Part shown: positions 31,636-44,215 of the stretch, one piece after another
Layout of the letters: each line of letters starts with the position of its first letter
Position numbering within the stretch: position 1 is the stretch's first letter
From: Tetracentron sinense
Lineage: Eukaryota; Streptophyta; Magnoliopsida; Trochodendrales; Trochodendraceae
Assembly (NCBI GenBank): GCA_015143295.1
Contig: CM026561.1
Location: 35,716,875 to 35,780,874, forward strand
Direction: 5' to 3'
Length of the DNA stretch: 64,000 nt
Notes under the pieces: model-generated
Told to the model about the DNA's origin: nothing
Seen by the model: only the letters and a program-made list of their open reading frames with translations
Databases searched by the model: none
Position numbers and translations under genes: made by a program

Positions 31636-32260
31636 TGTGTATATTTTCTTGAAACCAAAAATTGTACAGAATAAGGCTTGCGTTTGTGCACTTTGTGGTC
31701 AAGAGAGTCCTTTAGTTATGAACTTCTATTTATGACTAAAATGCTATCATCTGTTACAGATATGGAGTAACCATTTGAGGTTCTTCTAAAGAAGTGTTAT
31801 ATACTTCATTTTTTTGGTTAAACTTCATTTGCACCTATATTTAATAGACATGTAGTAGAATCACCTTTTTTCTACTTGCATCTTTTGTTTGCAGATTTCA
31901 TGGTGCTTCTTATCATTTATCTTTTTCCTTACCCTTTTTTCGGTCTTTGAATTTTTTGTTGCTTAATTTGGTGTTTCTTGTGAAATTTGTGCTCTACTTC
32001 CTTTGCAGTATGTCAGATGTATTTTATTTTTCAAGTATATAGATCCTATTTTGTTATTAATAGACTAACAAAACCGCTTGAAATACATGGACACCGTGTA
32101 ACATAATGGAACTTTTTCCATCAAATTTGCACTGTCCTCTTGCAAAATACACCATCCTTATAGGGCCAAGATGAGATGGTAGTAGAAGTGTAGAATCACT
32201 GTGGAAGTCGATGCTTGGGTACCTTAAGCTCTACTTCAGGAACCTTCAAATGAATAAAGA
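31636..32260 (+). other. 3' flank of the CRAL-TRIO gene
   Basis: Probably 3' UTR and downstream DNA. T-rich, no ORF of interest. No single polyadenylation signal can be chosen with confidence. Confidence 0.4.
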
Positions 32261-32263
32261 TAA

Positions 32264-32576
32264 GGCTCCGTTCTTTTGGTGGAACTTTTAAAAATCCAGA
32301 ATATTAATATGTTAGAACAAGAAGCAAGAGTCTGGTAGGAGAGGGGAGAGGGTTTCTAACCTTTTTACACAAATTTATTGAGTTCAATTTAATTAGAAGT
32401 TCCACATGTATGGAACTTAAAAAATCTAAAATTTTTGTTGAAACTTAAAAGTTCCATATTTGTAGAACTTTTGCACTGTATGGAATAATATAGTTCGAGA
32501 TATTAAATAAAATTAGGCATAAAACAATGAAAGTTCTAGACTTGAAAAGTTCCACCAAAAGAATGGAGCTTAATGG
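32264..32576. mobile_element. MITE with TTCTTTTGGTGGAAC TIRs
   Basis: The left end GGCTCCGTTCTTTTGGTGGA and, inverted, the right end AGCTCCATTCTTTTGGTGGA pair. Internal AGTTCCA words repeat in both orientations. About 310 bp, no ORF. Confidence 0.7.
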
Positions 32577-33918
32577 ACTTTACAAGCTGGTTTAAAGAAA
32601 TTTTAGAGGGCAAGAAGAAAGAGATAGTAGCATAAAGTGATATGGTACATGTGTACGGAAAAGATATGGGCAGAATTTACGCTTGAAGTAGAAGTGTCTG
32701 ACATAGTGAGTGGAGATTCATTGTGATGGCATATATGGTCCCATCTGCAAGTCCTTTTGTAGCTAGGAGGTAGAGACAAGGTCTCTATGGAGGGTTGGTG
32801 TTTAAGGAGACTCCTTTTGTGTGATCTCATGGGGCAACTAGTTGATCTGTTGTAATGGAATGTGGCCATTTTTGAGACAAAAGGTCCAAATTGTGTTATC
32901 TCTGAGACCATTTTGTAAATGACAAGGTTGATTCTCAGATCAGTAAATACAAGGGGTTGAAGCAGTGTGGATTCTTGAAACAAGACCAAGAGTGATGAGA
33001 TGTTGGCATCTAAAATATAAACTTTTGTAGAGTCAGGTGCTATTTGGAGCGGTTATAACAATTGTTTATGTCATTGATTGCTGTTATTTATTGTGAGTTG
33101 AGCCTTATGTAAAATTGCATAGTTTGGATTTCATCTTGAAGGATTTTAGTTAAGGTAGTGTTCATTTCGTGAACGAGATACTGAAATTCCTGAGCATCGA
33201 AAATTAAGTGTTCGGCGTGATGAGGTGAAATAGATCTGAAATCAATAGAAAGAAACAAGAAGAGATTCAAAATGAAGTGAAAGAGGAAGAGAAGAAACCC
33301 TAGAAGTAGAAGATGATGATGATGATGATAATGAAATGAAACCTGGTTCCTACCTTAGGATTAGTTGAGAGGCCTACGGAGAAAGTGAGAGGAGGAAGGC
33401 AAGTACTAATGAGGGAAGAAATTGAAGATGGAGACAAATACTAATGGAAAGAATCTAAGAGCCACTGAAGATTGGAGAGGTGCAGATGATGATGACGACG
33501 ATGAAAGAAGTGCTTCTCCCTCAAATAACTGATGAAGATAGGAAGAGAGTAGTGATTTAAATGTGAGGGGCGTGAGAAAATGTCCATCCAGAGAGAGGGA
33601 GAAGGGTTGGAGGGAGTAAGTCTTTTTTTCCTTTTCTTTTATTTTATTTCACAATATTCGGAGACAATATTAAGTCCTATTTTTTTGACCTAAAAATTCA
33701 CAGCATTGATGAGGAGCTCATTGTCTGTACCTTCCACCCTGAAGATGGATTCAGCTTAATTTAGTTTCTCCAGCAATTTCCCTTTAGGTGGTGTTCATTT
33801 CGTGGAAATTTGTCATTACTTTGTCACTTACCTGAAGTCTTTAGCACCAGTCAGATCCGTGGTCCAAAATCTCATAGATTATAGCCCCAGTTTGATAGCT
33901 TGGGGGGCTGATTCTCTC

Positions 33919-33920
<2 letters not shown>
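32577..33920. other. No gene recognised
   Basis: The open frames here, including a 128-codon minus frame at 32603-32989, lack any recognisable domain. The phrase GTGTTCATTTCGTG occurs near 33159 and near 33789, hinting at an old repeat. GAT-rich simple sequence lies at 33312-33330. Confidence 0.4.

Positions 33921-33922
<2 letters not shown>

Positions 33923-33992
<70 letters not shown>
33923..33992. repeat. (TA)n microsatellite
   Basis: About 70 bp of uninterrupted TA dinucleotides. Confidence 0.95.
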
Positions 33993-33997
<5 letters not shown>

Positions 33998-35120
33998 TTA
34001 TGTTATTACAAAAATAGGTTTGATAAGGTGCTGGTGCCTTGACTCATGAAACTAGAAAAGAGGTGAGGCTTGTAAGGGTTGATCTCTGTGCATCCCTCAC
34101 TTGACAGATCTCAACCCTCTCCTTGGGCTGTTGTGCTCAGGAAACTAGTGTTTATTGCTATCATGGTCAGTAGAGCAACTGAGTAAGTTGAAGGCAGTTG
34201 CAGAAATAGTGTCATGTTGTGAAGGTTCAGTGGAACAACTCTACTCAATAAAGTCTGGATTGAGGTTGGTTTGAGACCAAGTTGCAGAATGAAACTGGGA
34301 TTAAATTCAATTGAGCTTTGAGTGACTTGTGAGCCCTTTCGCTCCCGCTCCCGCTCCAGCTCTTGCTCTGCTCTCCTCACAACACTATCATGCTATTGCA
34401 CTGCAATCTGGTTACTTAATTTGACATGTTATCAACAGCATAATGTGAATTGGATTAATCTGCGGTTTGTCTAGCAGAATGCCATGGATTTTGTGGTGTT
34501 GATAGGTAAATCCATGGGGAAACTGGGATATGGCATTCAGATTTCCAGTATTCTTCAGGTCATTTTGTCTTACACATCACAAGTCACAGCCCCATCATTC
34601 TCTGCCTACCGAACGCTAGAGTCAATCCTTTTCTCACCAAGTTCTCCAAGATCTCCTTTCTTTCATCAACTCCAATATTTTTGAGGCTTATGAGAAGGTC
34701 CTAATAGGCTGTAGGCCTAACGTATTCCGGATGACCACTTATCAACTTAATAAGAATGTATATGTATTCATTCCTACTAGGGCTTCCAAATGGGCCAGGC
34801 CTGGTTTGGCTTGGTTGGGCCCGATTCTAAGTGTGAATATACGTATCTCTTACTTTTTAGCTGTCCGGGCTTCATTATGACTAGGATCGAGCTCAGTCGA
34901 GGCCATATATACTCAATAAATTTATTTTCTCGGACCAGACCGAGCTTTAATGAGCCAAATCCTAAACCAGCCCACATGAATATGGGCCTAAGAAATTGTA
35001 TGGCCCTAACTGTTGAACCTACCCTAATCTTTGCCTAAATTATGGGCAATGAGCGTGGCTTTTTCCGAGCTGGGCTTCCTGGCCCATTGACACACCAAAT
35101 TCACACTTTTTTCGTTTCTG
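33993..35120. other. No gene recognised; dispersed repeat at 34785-35040
   Basis: 34785-35040 holds a GGCCCGG/GGGCC-rich inverted arrangement common in plant dispersed repeats. Elsewhere there is no supported ORF. Confidence 0.4.
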
Positions 35121-35137
35121 TTTTCTTTTTAACAATA

Positions 35138-35310
35138 CTAGTGGGCGGCACTTGCGAGATGCACGTGAGAGAGGGGAAGGGGAGAGAGACTGGGAAGAGG
35201 GAAACTAGTGAGGAGGGCACTTTGAAATTTTTTTTTTTAATATTTTGGGTATAGAAACTTGAGTGACTTTTTAAATAAATAAAAATTCTGAGGGACACGT
35301 TAGTATAGGA
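35138..35310. repeat. Dispersed repeat, copy 1
   Basis: ACTAGTGGGCGGCACTTGC, then the CACGTGAGAGAGGGGAAGGG block and a TTTTGGGTATAGAAA block recur at 37221-37460, so this is a diverged repeat pair. Confidence 0.6.
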
Positions 35311-35739
35311 AGGGATATTTTGAAAACCAAAAAGCCCTATTTTTTCTCTTGAAAAGTAGTTATCACGTAGAGATTGTATGTCACTTCCTTGAGAGAGACC
35401 ACCGAGGGAGCATGAAAGAAGATAATGATAAAGATTTGAGAGAAACGTGGAGATATAGAGGAATTATTGTTAGTTGTAGTTGATATTACTTCAATACACC
35501 TACTAACTTTTCTAATGTAAAATAAGATAACATAGTATCTTAATTTTTTTTTATATGGAGTTATAGATAAAATATGAAAAATATAAAAAAATTCACCTTA
35601 TTAACTACGTTTACAGTAAGATACCATACTCATTAGGAAAATCATAAAAAATTCAACGAACTTTTTAACCCCACTTATCTCATTATAATAGTAGAGAAGT
35701 AATGATAAATAATAATGAAAGGTGCTCTAGATAGCGTAT

Positions 35740-35950
35740 CACGTTCCTCCTTCCTCCTTGGTCCACAGTTCTTTTTAAAACACTCACTATGGTTAAGATC
35801 CACTCACTCTTAAGGTTCATCCATCCAACTATGGTTTTTAGGAAACAAATCCTTTTATCTTAATTTAGTTAAGCTTAATCATGGTTTTTATTTATTTATT
35901 TCTTTATTTTTGGGTCTAAAGGAGGTTTAAAGAGACACAGGACACGGTGG
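35740..35950. mobile_element. GGTTAAG-type MITE (family B)
   Basis: Contains ACTATGGTTAAGATCCACTC, then AACTATGGTTTTTAGG and the inverse TTAAGCTTAATCATGG arm. Diverged member of the family. Confidence 0.5.
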
Positions 35951-36017
35951 TACGCTAGATAACAAATCGAGCAGTACACTAATCACTGCTCAATAAGAAG
36001 GTACACTCAACTTTGCT

Positions 36018-36398
36018 TAGAGCATCTACAATGATGGCCGTTAGACCATTGCTTATGTCAGATTTGGCAAGTTAGTGTAGTGTTAACTTGTTTAGACGTT
36101 AGAAAATTTATGAACTATGACGTAGGTTTAACGAGCCCACGTGGGCATAAAGACAAAATGTGTTGAATCCCAATGCTACTGTTTGCATGTGCTAGTAACA
36201 TAGCCGTTTAAAAAACACGGATTGTTAATTGAGGTGTGCAATGATGTCATCATTGGATTACCTAACAATAGCTTAAACATCTCGGTTGGAGAAATCTAAA
36301 CTGGAAGCTTTATTTCATTGTCATATGGTAATGTGGCACCTGTTCGCAATTGCTAACAAATGTCCATCATTGTGGATGGTCTTATCTCCAACATCTTG
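36018..36398. mobile_element. MITE with AGCATCTACAATGATGG ends
   Basis: The left end GAGCATCTACAATGATGGCC and the inverted right end AAGACCATCCACAATGATGG pair imperfectly. About 370 bp, non-coding. Confidence 0.5.
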
Positions 36399-36479
36399 GT
36401 CAGGGTTGCATCACGGGAGAGCGATCTTTCCCAAATGCTGATGGAGAAACCTGGAAGGTAGAGCCCACACCGTCCTTAA

Positions 36480-36770
36480 AGCACTTATATCCGGTGAAGC
36501 TAGAAAGCCCTTGTCTTGTCTTGGACAGACAACCATAGAATAGGGGATAAGTGGTGAGGAAGTCAAAATCAATGATTTTGACTTCTCCACACATTACAAG
36601 ACACACATGATGATTAAGGTGGTGAGAGAAAGGGGAAGAGATATCAAATAGGGAGAAGTCAAAATCAAGGGGAGAAAATGTTTCGACTTCTCCCATTTTT
36701 ATCGCCACATACCCTTATTATATGATTGCCTCAGAGGGCTTTCCCGAGGCCACTTATATGTAGGGAAGTT
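36480..36770. mobile_element. Family A MITE, copy 3
   Basis: Shares with 9645-9940 the blocks CATAGAATAGGGGATAAGTGG, then TGATTTTGACTTCTCCACAC and GGGAGAAGTCAAAATC, with a distal CGAGGCCACTTATATG end. Complete or nearly so. Confidence 0.65.
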
Positions 36771-37044
36771 TCAGAAGTCAGAACTCAGACCGTCCTTAAA
36801 GCACCACTATCGAGAGTTAGGTCTTTGGATTTTCTAAGGGTGTAAAGAATTATGCGGGCCATTATTTAAAGCAGGTGAGGAGATGAAGGCGGAAGCCATT
36901 GGACCTTTAATCTAACGGTCCAGCTGTCGATAGTTTTTTTTTATCACTTTCTATGAATGGATAGATAGATGGCTCACGTCACGTGAAAAGGATAGGATCA
37001 AAATTCAACGTGTAATAGGCCCCCTAAGCTTTTTGGGCCTCGGA

Positions 37045-37140
37045 TTTTCTCTCGCGAAGCCAGAAAGGGCTTGTCTCGGGCAATAGAATAGAATAGGGGA
37101 CAAAAGTGGTGGGGACAATCCCTGGCCGGCTTTTTGTGTT
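37045..37140. mobile_element. Family A MITE, truncated copy
   Basis: Only the left-end-like part (GGGCTTGTCTCGGGCAATAG...GGACAATCCCTGGCC) remains. Confidence 0.4.
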
Positions 37141-37220
37141 TTATTTGGCATGCTTTTAAGATCATAGTCCTTTTATTCACAAAACCCTCGCTTGTGCACA
37201 TGACATTTGTTATTCTTCAA

Positions 37221-37460
37221 CACTAGTGGGCGGCACTTGCTATGCACGTGAGAGAGGGGAAGGGGAGATGACCGAGAAGAAGGACCCTCCTAGGGGAGCA
37301 TTTGAAAAAAAAGTTAAGGAATATTTTGAGTATAGAAATTTAAAGGACATTGTGGATATCCCCTATTAAAAAAAATTGCGAAAAACTCATTGATTATAGA
37401 AATATGACGTGCGGACATTTTGAGACTCAAAATTCTTTAGGGACATTTTGGGTATAGCAA
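37221..37460. repeat. Dispersed repeat, copy 2
   Basis: Homologous to 35138-35310 across the GGGCGGCACTTGC, CACGTGAGAGAGGGGAAGGG and TTTTGAGTATAGAAA blocks. Confidence 0.6.
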
Positions 37461-37539
37461 AGAAAGGAGGCGGGCGGGGCCTTGGTGAGACATTTTTCTT
37501 TTAGAGCGTTTTGTCAAAAGAGCGAGGAGTCCGGTTATG

Positions 37540-37808
37540 CCACTAAGGTCACCATGTGTCTATTTTAACATTTCACCCTAAAGTTCACCCACTTATCCTT
37601 GGTTTTTAGAAGAAAAAAAAAATTAAAATTTTTTAACTATAGTAGTTATTGAATTTTAATTGGGGTTTAAAAAAATTAATAATTTTTTCTAAAAACCAAG
37701 GATAGGATGAACTTTAGGGGTGAGTGAATCCTAACCATAATTGGAGTCCAGTTACACCCTTAAGGTTTCCATGTCTCTCTTTTGACACTCCTTAACTACG
37801 GTTAAGAT
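37540..37808. mobile_element. GGTTAAG-type MITEs (family B), the last one split by a solo LTR
   Basis: One copy spans about 37545-37750. A second begins at about 37760 with ACTACGGTTAAGAT and is interrupted at 37808 by the solo LTR, resuming at 40775 with GAGATTCACCCACCC. Confidence 0.6.
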
Positions 37809-38519
37809 TGTCACGCCCCAAAATACCTCCTAAGAGTTAGGATACTTTGGCGAAGTGACTTAACCTTAAATCAAACCTGCAAAAAATGTACAAGGTATGC
37901 AAAATAGTAAACTAAAAATTTCCTTAATCACTTAACTGTATTTCAAGCGCAATTGTTTACAATAACTGAATAGAAAACAAAACATATACATGACTCATTA
38001 ACTTGAGTCCCAACTCAAGTGATACAATTATCCCCAGGCATAAGAACCCCAAAATACATGTCTTTCACACTCAACCCAACCGTAGGGTCACAGGCCAACC
38101 CTAACGTCTGACTGATACTCCGAGCAACCTCCTACTCTTCATGAACCGTGCCTTGATAAGCGTATGGTGTACCTACCAACGTCAAAGTATGGCTGAGCAT
38201 GGAATACTCAACGAGTACAAGCTACTAGCTAACAATAGTAATAACATTAATAAATAATAACAATAATATGTTATGCATAGTACATTTCATTATTACACAT
38301 GCATGATCAGAGTACGAAAGCTAATACAAATAACGAATTAAAATCTTGAATATCTTATATTTAATCATGCCTTACATTCATGCTTAACCCAATGTGTTTT
38401 CCGTTACATCGTAAATTCCTTACACATTTCATGCATCTTGTGGTCACCTTACACATCTTATGAGGTTATTTTTGTCTTGTGAGAATCATGCGTGTCTTCT
38501 TATTTTCGTGCTTGTCTTG

Positions 38520-38830
38520 TTTAACTAGTACCCAAACTATGAAATGAACGGACATACTAGCATCTTGTCATTCTTGCTTGTCTTGTTTAACTAGTACCCG
38601 AACTATGACTTGGACAGTCATACTAGTTTCTTGCCTTGTTTGAGTAATGCCCAGACTATAATAGAACGGAACACATTAGCCCCATGTCTTGACTTGACTA
38701 GTGCCCGGACTAGAACGGAACACACTAGTTATTTTTGCTTGACTAATGCCCGGACTATAATGGAACGGAACACATTAGCTTCCTTGCGTTGACTTGACTA
38801 GTGTCCGGACTATGGTGGAACAGAACACAC
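38520..38830. repeat. Tandem repeat inside the solo LTR
   Basis: Units of about 55-60 bp contain ACTAGTGCCCGGACTA and GGAACACACTAG, alternating with ACTAATGCCCGG variants. At least five units by eye. Confidence 0.75.
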
Positions 38831-39747
38831 TAGTTATTCTTGCTTGACTTGCTTGCTTGTCTTGTTTTCTTGTGAGTCAAGTATGACATATACTAAGATA
38901 TGCCCTACTCTTGACATTCATGCTTGTTTGCTGGTGAGCCAGGTATGACATTTCCCAGGGATATGCCTTACCCTTGACATTCATGCTTGTTTCACAAATC
39001 ACATTTCTTGTTCTTATGTTTCTTGTATGTATACTTATGTTTAAAAGTTTGGTTCATGCATGCATGCTTGGTGTGTGTTAATTCATGGAGATTTTCTAGC
39101 ATAAGAAATTCAAAGTGAAAGCATATTACATCTTAATCCTTTTTAAAATCATGTGATAAATAAGCAATAGAGAAAACATACATCAACAATGATATTATAA
39201 GAAGAATTACGTGATCCGTGCTTTCATAATTTTCATCAAACTCATTTAATTCTCATTTAGGCATTTTATCAAACATGTGGCATGCAAGCATTTCGTAGTC
39301 GTTCATTTCCTTAGTCTTGGTTTTCAAAGTCATTCATGCATTTTATCAAACAAGTGGTATGCACCATTCTTATAATATTTATTTCATGTTTTCTCCCACA
39401 CATTCATATCAATTCTATTTATCTTGTTCAATTAGGGATAGTAGTTGTATTTCAAAGAAAATGATAACCAAACTCAAGAACATCATTTTTGAAAGAGGAA
39501 CTAGGTTATTACTAAGTTAATTAGTAGGGTGTACTAACCTTTGAGGATAGAACCCCAACCTTGAAGACAACCCCTTGATTTGGAAATCCCAAGCTTTATA
39601 TAGGAGGATTCTTGCTTGAAGATGACCAAAGCTTGAGCTCCTCTTGATTTCAATCCAAAACCCTCCTTTGGATTTCTTCCTAATCTCCCTTATCCTTTCT
39701 CCCTCTCTCTTAGGTTTTGGTTCCCCCAAAACCCCCAATTTGATCTC

Positions 39748-39958
39748 CTATTTATAGGCCAAGGGGTGAAAACCCCAAAAATCACGTTCTAAAAAAAGTG
39801 ATCCGCGCGCCTACGATCGTTCGTAAGCTTCCTACGATCGATCGTAGGTTGGCCAGAGGGTTTACAGCAATTTTGAGGCTTTATGATCGATTGTAGCAAC
39901 TCTACGATCGTTCGTAGCTTCGCTACGATCGTTCGTAGATTGTTTACGAACGATCGTA
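39748..39958 (-). promoter_or_regulatory. LTR core promoter with palindrome array
   Basis: Minus-strand TATA box CTATAAATAG at 39748-39757. Upstream of it, between 39811 and 39958, are six copies of CTACGATCGTTCGTAG or close variants, each nearly self-complementary. Confidence 0.6.
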
Positions 39959-40774
39959 CCTGGGACAGAAAGTTTCTAGGTTTTTCATGTTTTCATATTT
40001 CGGCCATAACTTTTGACTCGCTTGTTGGATTTTGACGATTCAACTTGTGTTGGATTCGTCTTTCGAAGAAAAACAACTTTTGTGTTTTGAAAAAATTCTA
40101 ATTATTTTTTATTCATGGACCAAAATGCCCCTAAAGCTGACTGGTCTGCAAATGGACTTCAACAGTCCAGATTTGTAGCAGACCCAGTTTTAGAAACCGG
40201 ACGTTTGACTTAATCCCGACTCAAAATCTGGAAAGGTGATCGACATGAACCTTGAAGAAAGTTTAAATACCTTTTCAGGGATTCAAGAATCACTCGATTC
40301 TGAAAAGCGGTGACAAAACTATGCCACCCTAAAGTGAAGGGTATGCGGAGACCTTTTTCTTCTTTTCAATTTTGATCATACTTTGATCACATAGAGTGTT
40401 TTACACTCTTGTTTTAACACCCTTAAACATCAAGGGGTATTCCTTAGTACCCTCACACACCATAAAATCTATAATAAGATCCTCATATTATACACAAACA
40501 CATAGGGAACCTTGGCCCCAAAAGTACTGTTCACAGAACTATTCACATACTATTTACTTCCAACCGTTTAGCACTTAGGGTATTTTATATACCCTTGTTT
40601 CTTCACATGGAGAGTATATTTATACTCTCTTTTTGAGGTTCAACACCCGTACCTAAAACCCTCACTTAACTCGTTAACCAAACCCAACTTATAATAAAGG
40701 CTTTTGGCCCTTCTAATACTAGTGCCCTCGGTACTATTCACTTGAACAGTGAACCAAATTTCTGGGGTGCTACA

Positions 40775-41120
40775 GAGATTCACCCACCCTTAGAGTTCAC
40801 CCTTGGTTTTTAGAAAAAAAAATATTAACAAAAAGTTAACCCTAAGAGTTAGTAAATTTTAACTAGGGTTTAAATTTTGTTTCTAAGAACCAAGAATAAT
40901 GGGTGAACCCTAGGGGTTCCATGTGTCTCTTTTGACACCCCTTAACTACGGTTAAGATTCATCTACCCCTAGAGTTCACCCACTTATCCTTAGTTTTTAA
41001 GAAAAAAATATTAATTTTTTTAAAACCTTGGTTAAAATTTACTAACTCTTAAGGTTGATTGTTTTTCTTAAAAACCAAGGAGAAGTGGGTAAACTTTAGG
41101 GGTGGGTGAATCTTAACCAC
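40775..41120. mobile_element. Family B MITEs
   Basis: 40775-40920 completes the copy split at 37808. 40925-41120 is a further copy with CTACGGTTAAGATTC and the inverse GAATCTTAACCACAATT. Confidence 0.6.
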
Positions 41121-41940
41121 AATTAAGGAGTATATAAGCATAGAGAATTTCAAGTCTACTATATAGATGAGTAAGGGGTAGTATGAGAATTAAGCATACA
41201 ATCAATGAAAATTTTGTCTTGTATATATGATTATGATAAGGGTAATTTTGAAATTTAGAAAAAAAGTCTACGTTTTTTAGGGAAACATTAGAGTAATAGA
41301 TATATAGAAGTCAAATGACATTTTTAAATTAACACAAATATCAATCAACATTTTGAACTGAGGAATTCGCTTTATATTAGTAGAGTTAAAACCAAAATTT
41401 TGATTTTGGAAATAATCCTCTCATTGGATGAGGGGAAAATGCGTCTCATTCTTTTTTTTTTGACCATGTATCCCCTTTTAACTTTTTTTAACTGTAGTTA
41501 ATATTAGGAAAATAATAATGTAATATCTATGAGATAGGAAAAAATTAGTTAAGATTTACTAACTCTTAAAATTAAAGTATTAATCTTAATTTTTAGGGAA
41601 AAAAAATAATCTTGCGAGTTGAAATTTGTTAACTATAGATCAAAGGCAATTAAAGGGGCTTTGTTAGGGCTAGGAGCAATAGTCCAGTCCCTACTGTGAG
41701 GAGAGGATTATTGCTCTTTGGTTTATAACTTTTCTATAGGTAATAAGAAAAGAGGAGTGCTAGCACTAGAGGCACTTTGTCAACAATTTTCCCCATAGGC
41801 AGAGTAGGTGCAACGATTGATGTTGCTATCTTATAACAGGGAAATGGTTTGACACTTGTTGCCACCACTTTGCGTCTGGGAAGACTGTGATTGGGGCTAA
41901 CATTTCTAAACAAGAAAATTAGTACCACTTATGGCTACTA
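41121..41940. other. Non-coding, with one decayed family B MITE
   Basis: 41460-41640 resembles a family B MITE. 41640-41705 repeats the 12205-12290 sequence. No gene seen. Confidence 0.4.
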
Positions 41941-41949
41941 ATACAAAAA

Positions 41950-42305
41950 TAATGGTCTGTAGCGACGGTTTTTTGGAGGCAGTTAAGATAACCCGCCGCT
42001 AATAATTACATACAATGACAGTTTTAGAATACCGCCGTCTATGAGTGTTTTCGGAACTATATTCATGGCGGTTAATTTATAACCGCCGTTGTATGTAATT
42101 ATTGGCGGCAGGTTTTTAAGGAACTGCCATGGAAAGTTTTCCCTCCAACCCTTTTGGTTTCCCACCCCCTCATTTGCAGCAAAGCTGTAGCGGCGAGTTT
42201 ATAAATAACCATCGTGAATAGTCTATTAAGTGTGGTGGTGATAAGATAACCGTTGTGGGTTATTTCTATATGACGGCAGGTAGTTCGAAATTGCCGTTAA
42301 ATTTC
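41950..42305. mobile_element. CACTA-like subterminal repeat region (fragment)
   Basis: Repeated words of the type AGCGACGGTTTT, GGCGGTTAATTTATAACCGCC and AACCGCCGTTGTATG in both orientations resemble the subterminal repeats of plant CACTA elements. No transposase and no clear CACTA terminus was found, so this is a remnant or a related non-autonomous element. Confidence 0.45.
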
Positions 42306-44120
42306 TTTAATAGGGCCCCCGACAGTTCCTCCTTTATTCCTTTCCTGCTCTCCTGCTCTCTGATCTCCCTTCTTTAGTTCTCCGGCCACTCCACCACCTT
42401 TGACCACCTGATCTCCAGCCACTCTTCTATCTCCGACCACCTCTGACCAGTGCCGGCGACCTGCGATTTTCTCTCTGGTCACCTGCTCTCCCTCGATGGC
42501 CACCTCCGACCACATCCGGAACCTCCGGCCGCTTGATCTCCCCTCTCCACGCTCAGGTAATCCCTCAAAATCAACATGCAAGCCATGATTTTTTGGTGTT
42601 AGCTTCCTCTCTCTTAACTCTCTCTCTCCCACCTCCGGCAGCTCCACGGAATGTCCACGGCAGCTCCTCCCCTCCACAGTAATCTCTCTCTCTCTCTCTC
42701 TTTGTAATTTCGCAGCACCCTCACCTCTCTTTCTCTGTAATTTCGCAGCACCACCTTTCAACTCGCAGCACCCTCCACTCCGGCCACCTCTCTCTGTAAC
42801 TCTAGGTAAATTTTTTAATTTCTGTAATTTAATTAAGTTCATTAACTTAGGTAAATTTTTTGTTCTTAACTTCTTGTGTAATCCCTTAGAATTCTAAATT
42901 TGTGGTTAAGATTCACTCAGTCCTAAAGTTAAGCAATCTAATCTTGGTTTTTAAAAAGAAAAAAAAAATATTAATCATAATTTTCTTAGGCTTAACCATA
43001 GTTAAAGGAGTGTTAAAAGGGACATGTGGCAATAGCATTTGACTACATAGTCTACCCATCCCATTATCCAGTTTGTTTTCTATCCACTGACACGAATCAA
43101 TGACGCGGCCCTTCTTTTTAGCTGGCCATTGGTTTGGAATGGATAATAAAACTGTGGGTAACCAGCCCTACAGGTTCTTTGGATCACTGCAGTATCAATA
43201 AGATTAACCTGGATGATTTTCCTCAGGGTTGATTATGGTTCTCCTAAATTTTCAAACAATTAGGTAAGTTAAAATTTATATTAATTTTTGTGGATTTGTT
43301 TGCATGTAAATGTCATTTATGTGCAACTCTTAATTATTCATTAATTAAAATATTAGAGTCACCTTTACTTTGAGTGACATGTGGCACTCTTTGGGACCTA
43401 AAAAAACAATGATGCATGTCTCCTAAATGTGAAAAATAAAGCCCAATTAGAGACTTCTAAGCCGTCAATTTTGATGATGATACGAATGTATGTTGGTTTT
43501 CAAGGACTAATCTGGAGAAAATAGATGATTGCTCATTTTGAGTTATAGATATTTTAGGTGGTTTTATCTATGAAATTATAGGGGTTTATATTTTTTAATC
43601 GGTAATTATAGGGATTTATTAGGATGAAAATATAAAATTTTCTTATTTTTGGTTGGATAAATTTGGTGATTTAGAAAGCTAAAAACTTAGGTTTATTATG
43701 TCTCTGTTAGATATATTTGGTGATTTTAGATATGATATTTTGTAAATTTGGTGATTTTTGTTTGACTGAAAAGATATTTCAGAGATGATATTTTGTCTTA
43801 AATTCATGCATGTCCCCTTTAACACCTACTAATTGTGGTTAAGATTCACTTATCCTTAAGATCCATCTAACCTTGGTTTTTAGAAGAAAAAAAGGGGGGT
43901 TTTGCATATTAACTACCAGGTTAGGCCTAGTTTGCAAATACAAATTTATGAATAACAGTTTTGCAAATTAACTCAGCATTATACAACCGTTAGCCAAATA
44001 ACCTCATTCTCTTTTTGATTGGAGAGAGTGTTAGTGGAAAACACGTGTCCTTCTCTTAATGGAAGACAATAACACATGTTTGGTCTATAAAGAAGGTGCG
44101 TTTGAAAGAAAGTGATGCTA
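42306..44120. other. No gene recognised; family B MITE pieces
   Basis: 42310-42790 is low-complexity CT/CCG-rich sequence that opens a 181-codon frame without homology. Family B MITE copies lie at about 42895-43030 and 43805-43880. The rest is AT-rich. Confidence 0.45.
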
Positions 44121-44159
44121 GCATTGCCATCAGAAAATGAAGAAAAAAAGAAGTGCAGT

Positions 44160-44215
44160 TAGAGAGAGAGAGAGAGAGAGACTTGAGAGAGAGAGAGAGA
44201 TAGAGAGAGAGACTT
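44160..44215. repeat. (GA)n microsatellite
   Basis: Interrupted GAGAGA run in three blocks. Confidence 0.85.

Larger units (their letters stand above)
37809..40774 (-). repeat. Solo LTR, about 3 kb (gypsy Del/Tekay-like)
   Basis: Bounded by TGTCACGCCCC and GGGGTGCTACA, inserted into a family B MITE, with a 5-bp duplication differing at one base (aagat / gagat). No internal domain or second LTR occurs. On the minus strand it starts TGTAGCACCCC, as many plant gypsy LTRs do. A TATA box CTATAAATAG lies at 39748-39757 (minus), preceded by six palindromes at 39811-39958. Tandem CTAGTGCCCGGACTA units fill 38520-38830. Lineage inferred from length and ends only. Confidence 0.7.

Noticed and set aside
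32603-32989. 128-codon minus-strand frame
   Set aside because: No recognisable motif, biased composition and no neighbouring exons.
34484-34684. 66-codon plus-strand frame
   Set aside because: No motif; isolated in non-coding DNA.
38520-38830. Spaced repeats considered as a CRISPR-like array
   Set aside because: Units are contiguous degenerate minisatellite repeats in a plant LTR, without regular unique spacers or cas genes.
42297-42842. 181-codon minus-strand frame rich in Arg/Gly/Glu
   Set aside because: Translation of low-complexity CT- and CCG-rich DNA next to CACTA-like repeats; no domain, no splice or promoter support.
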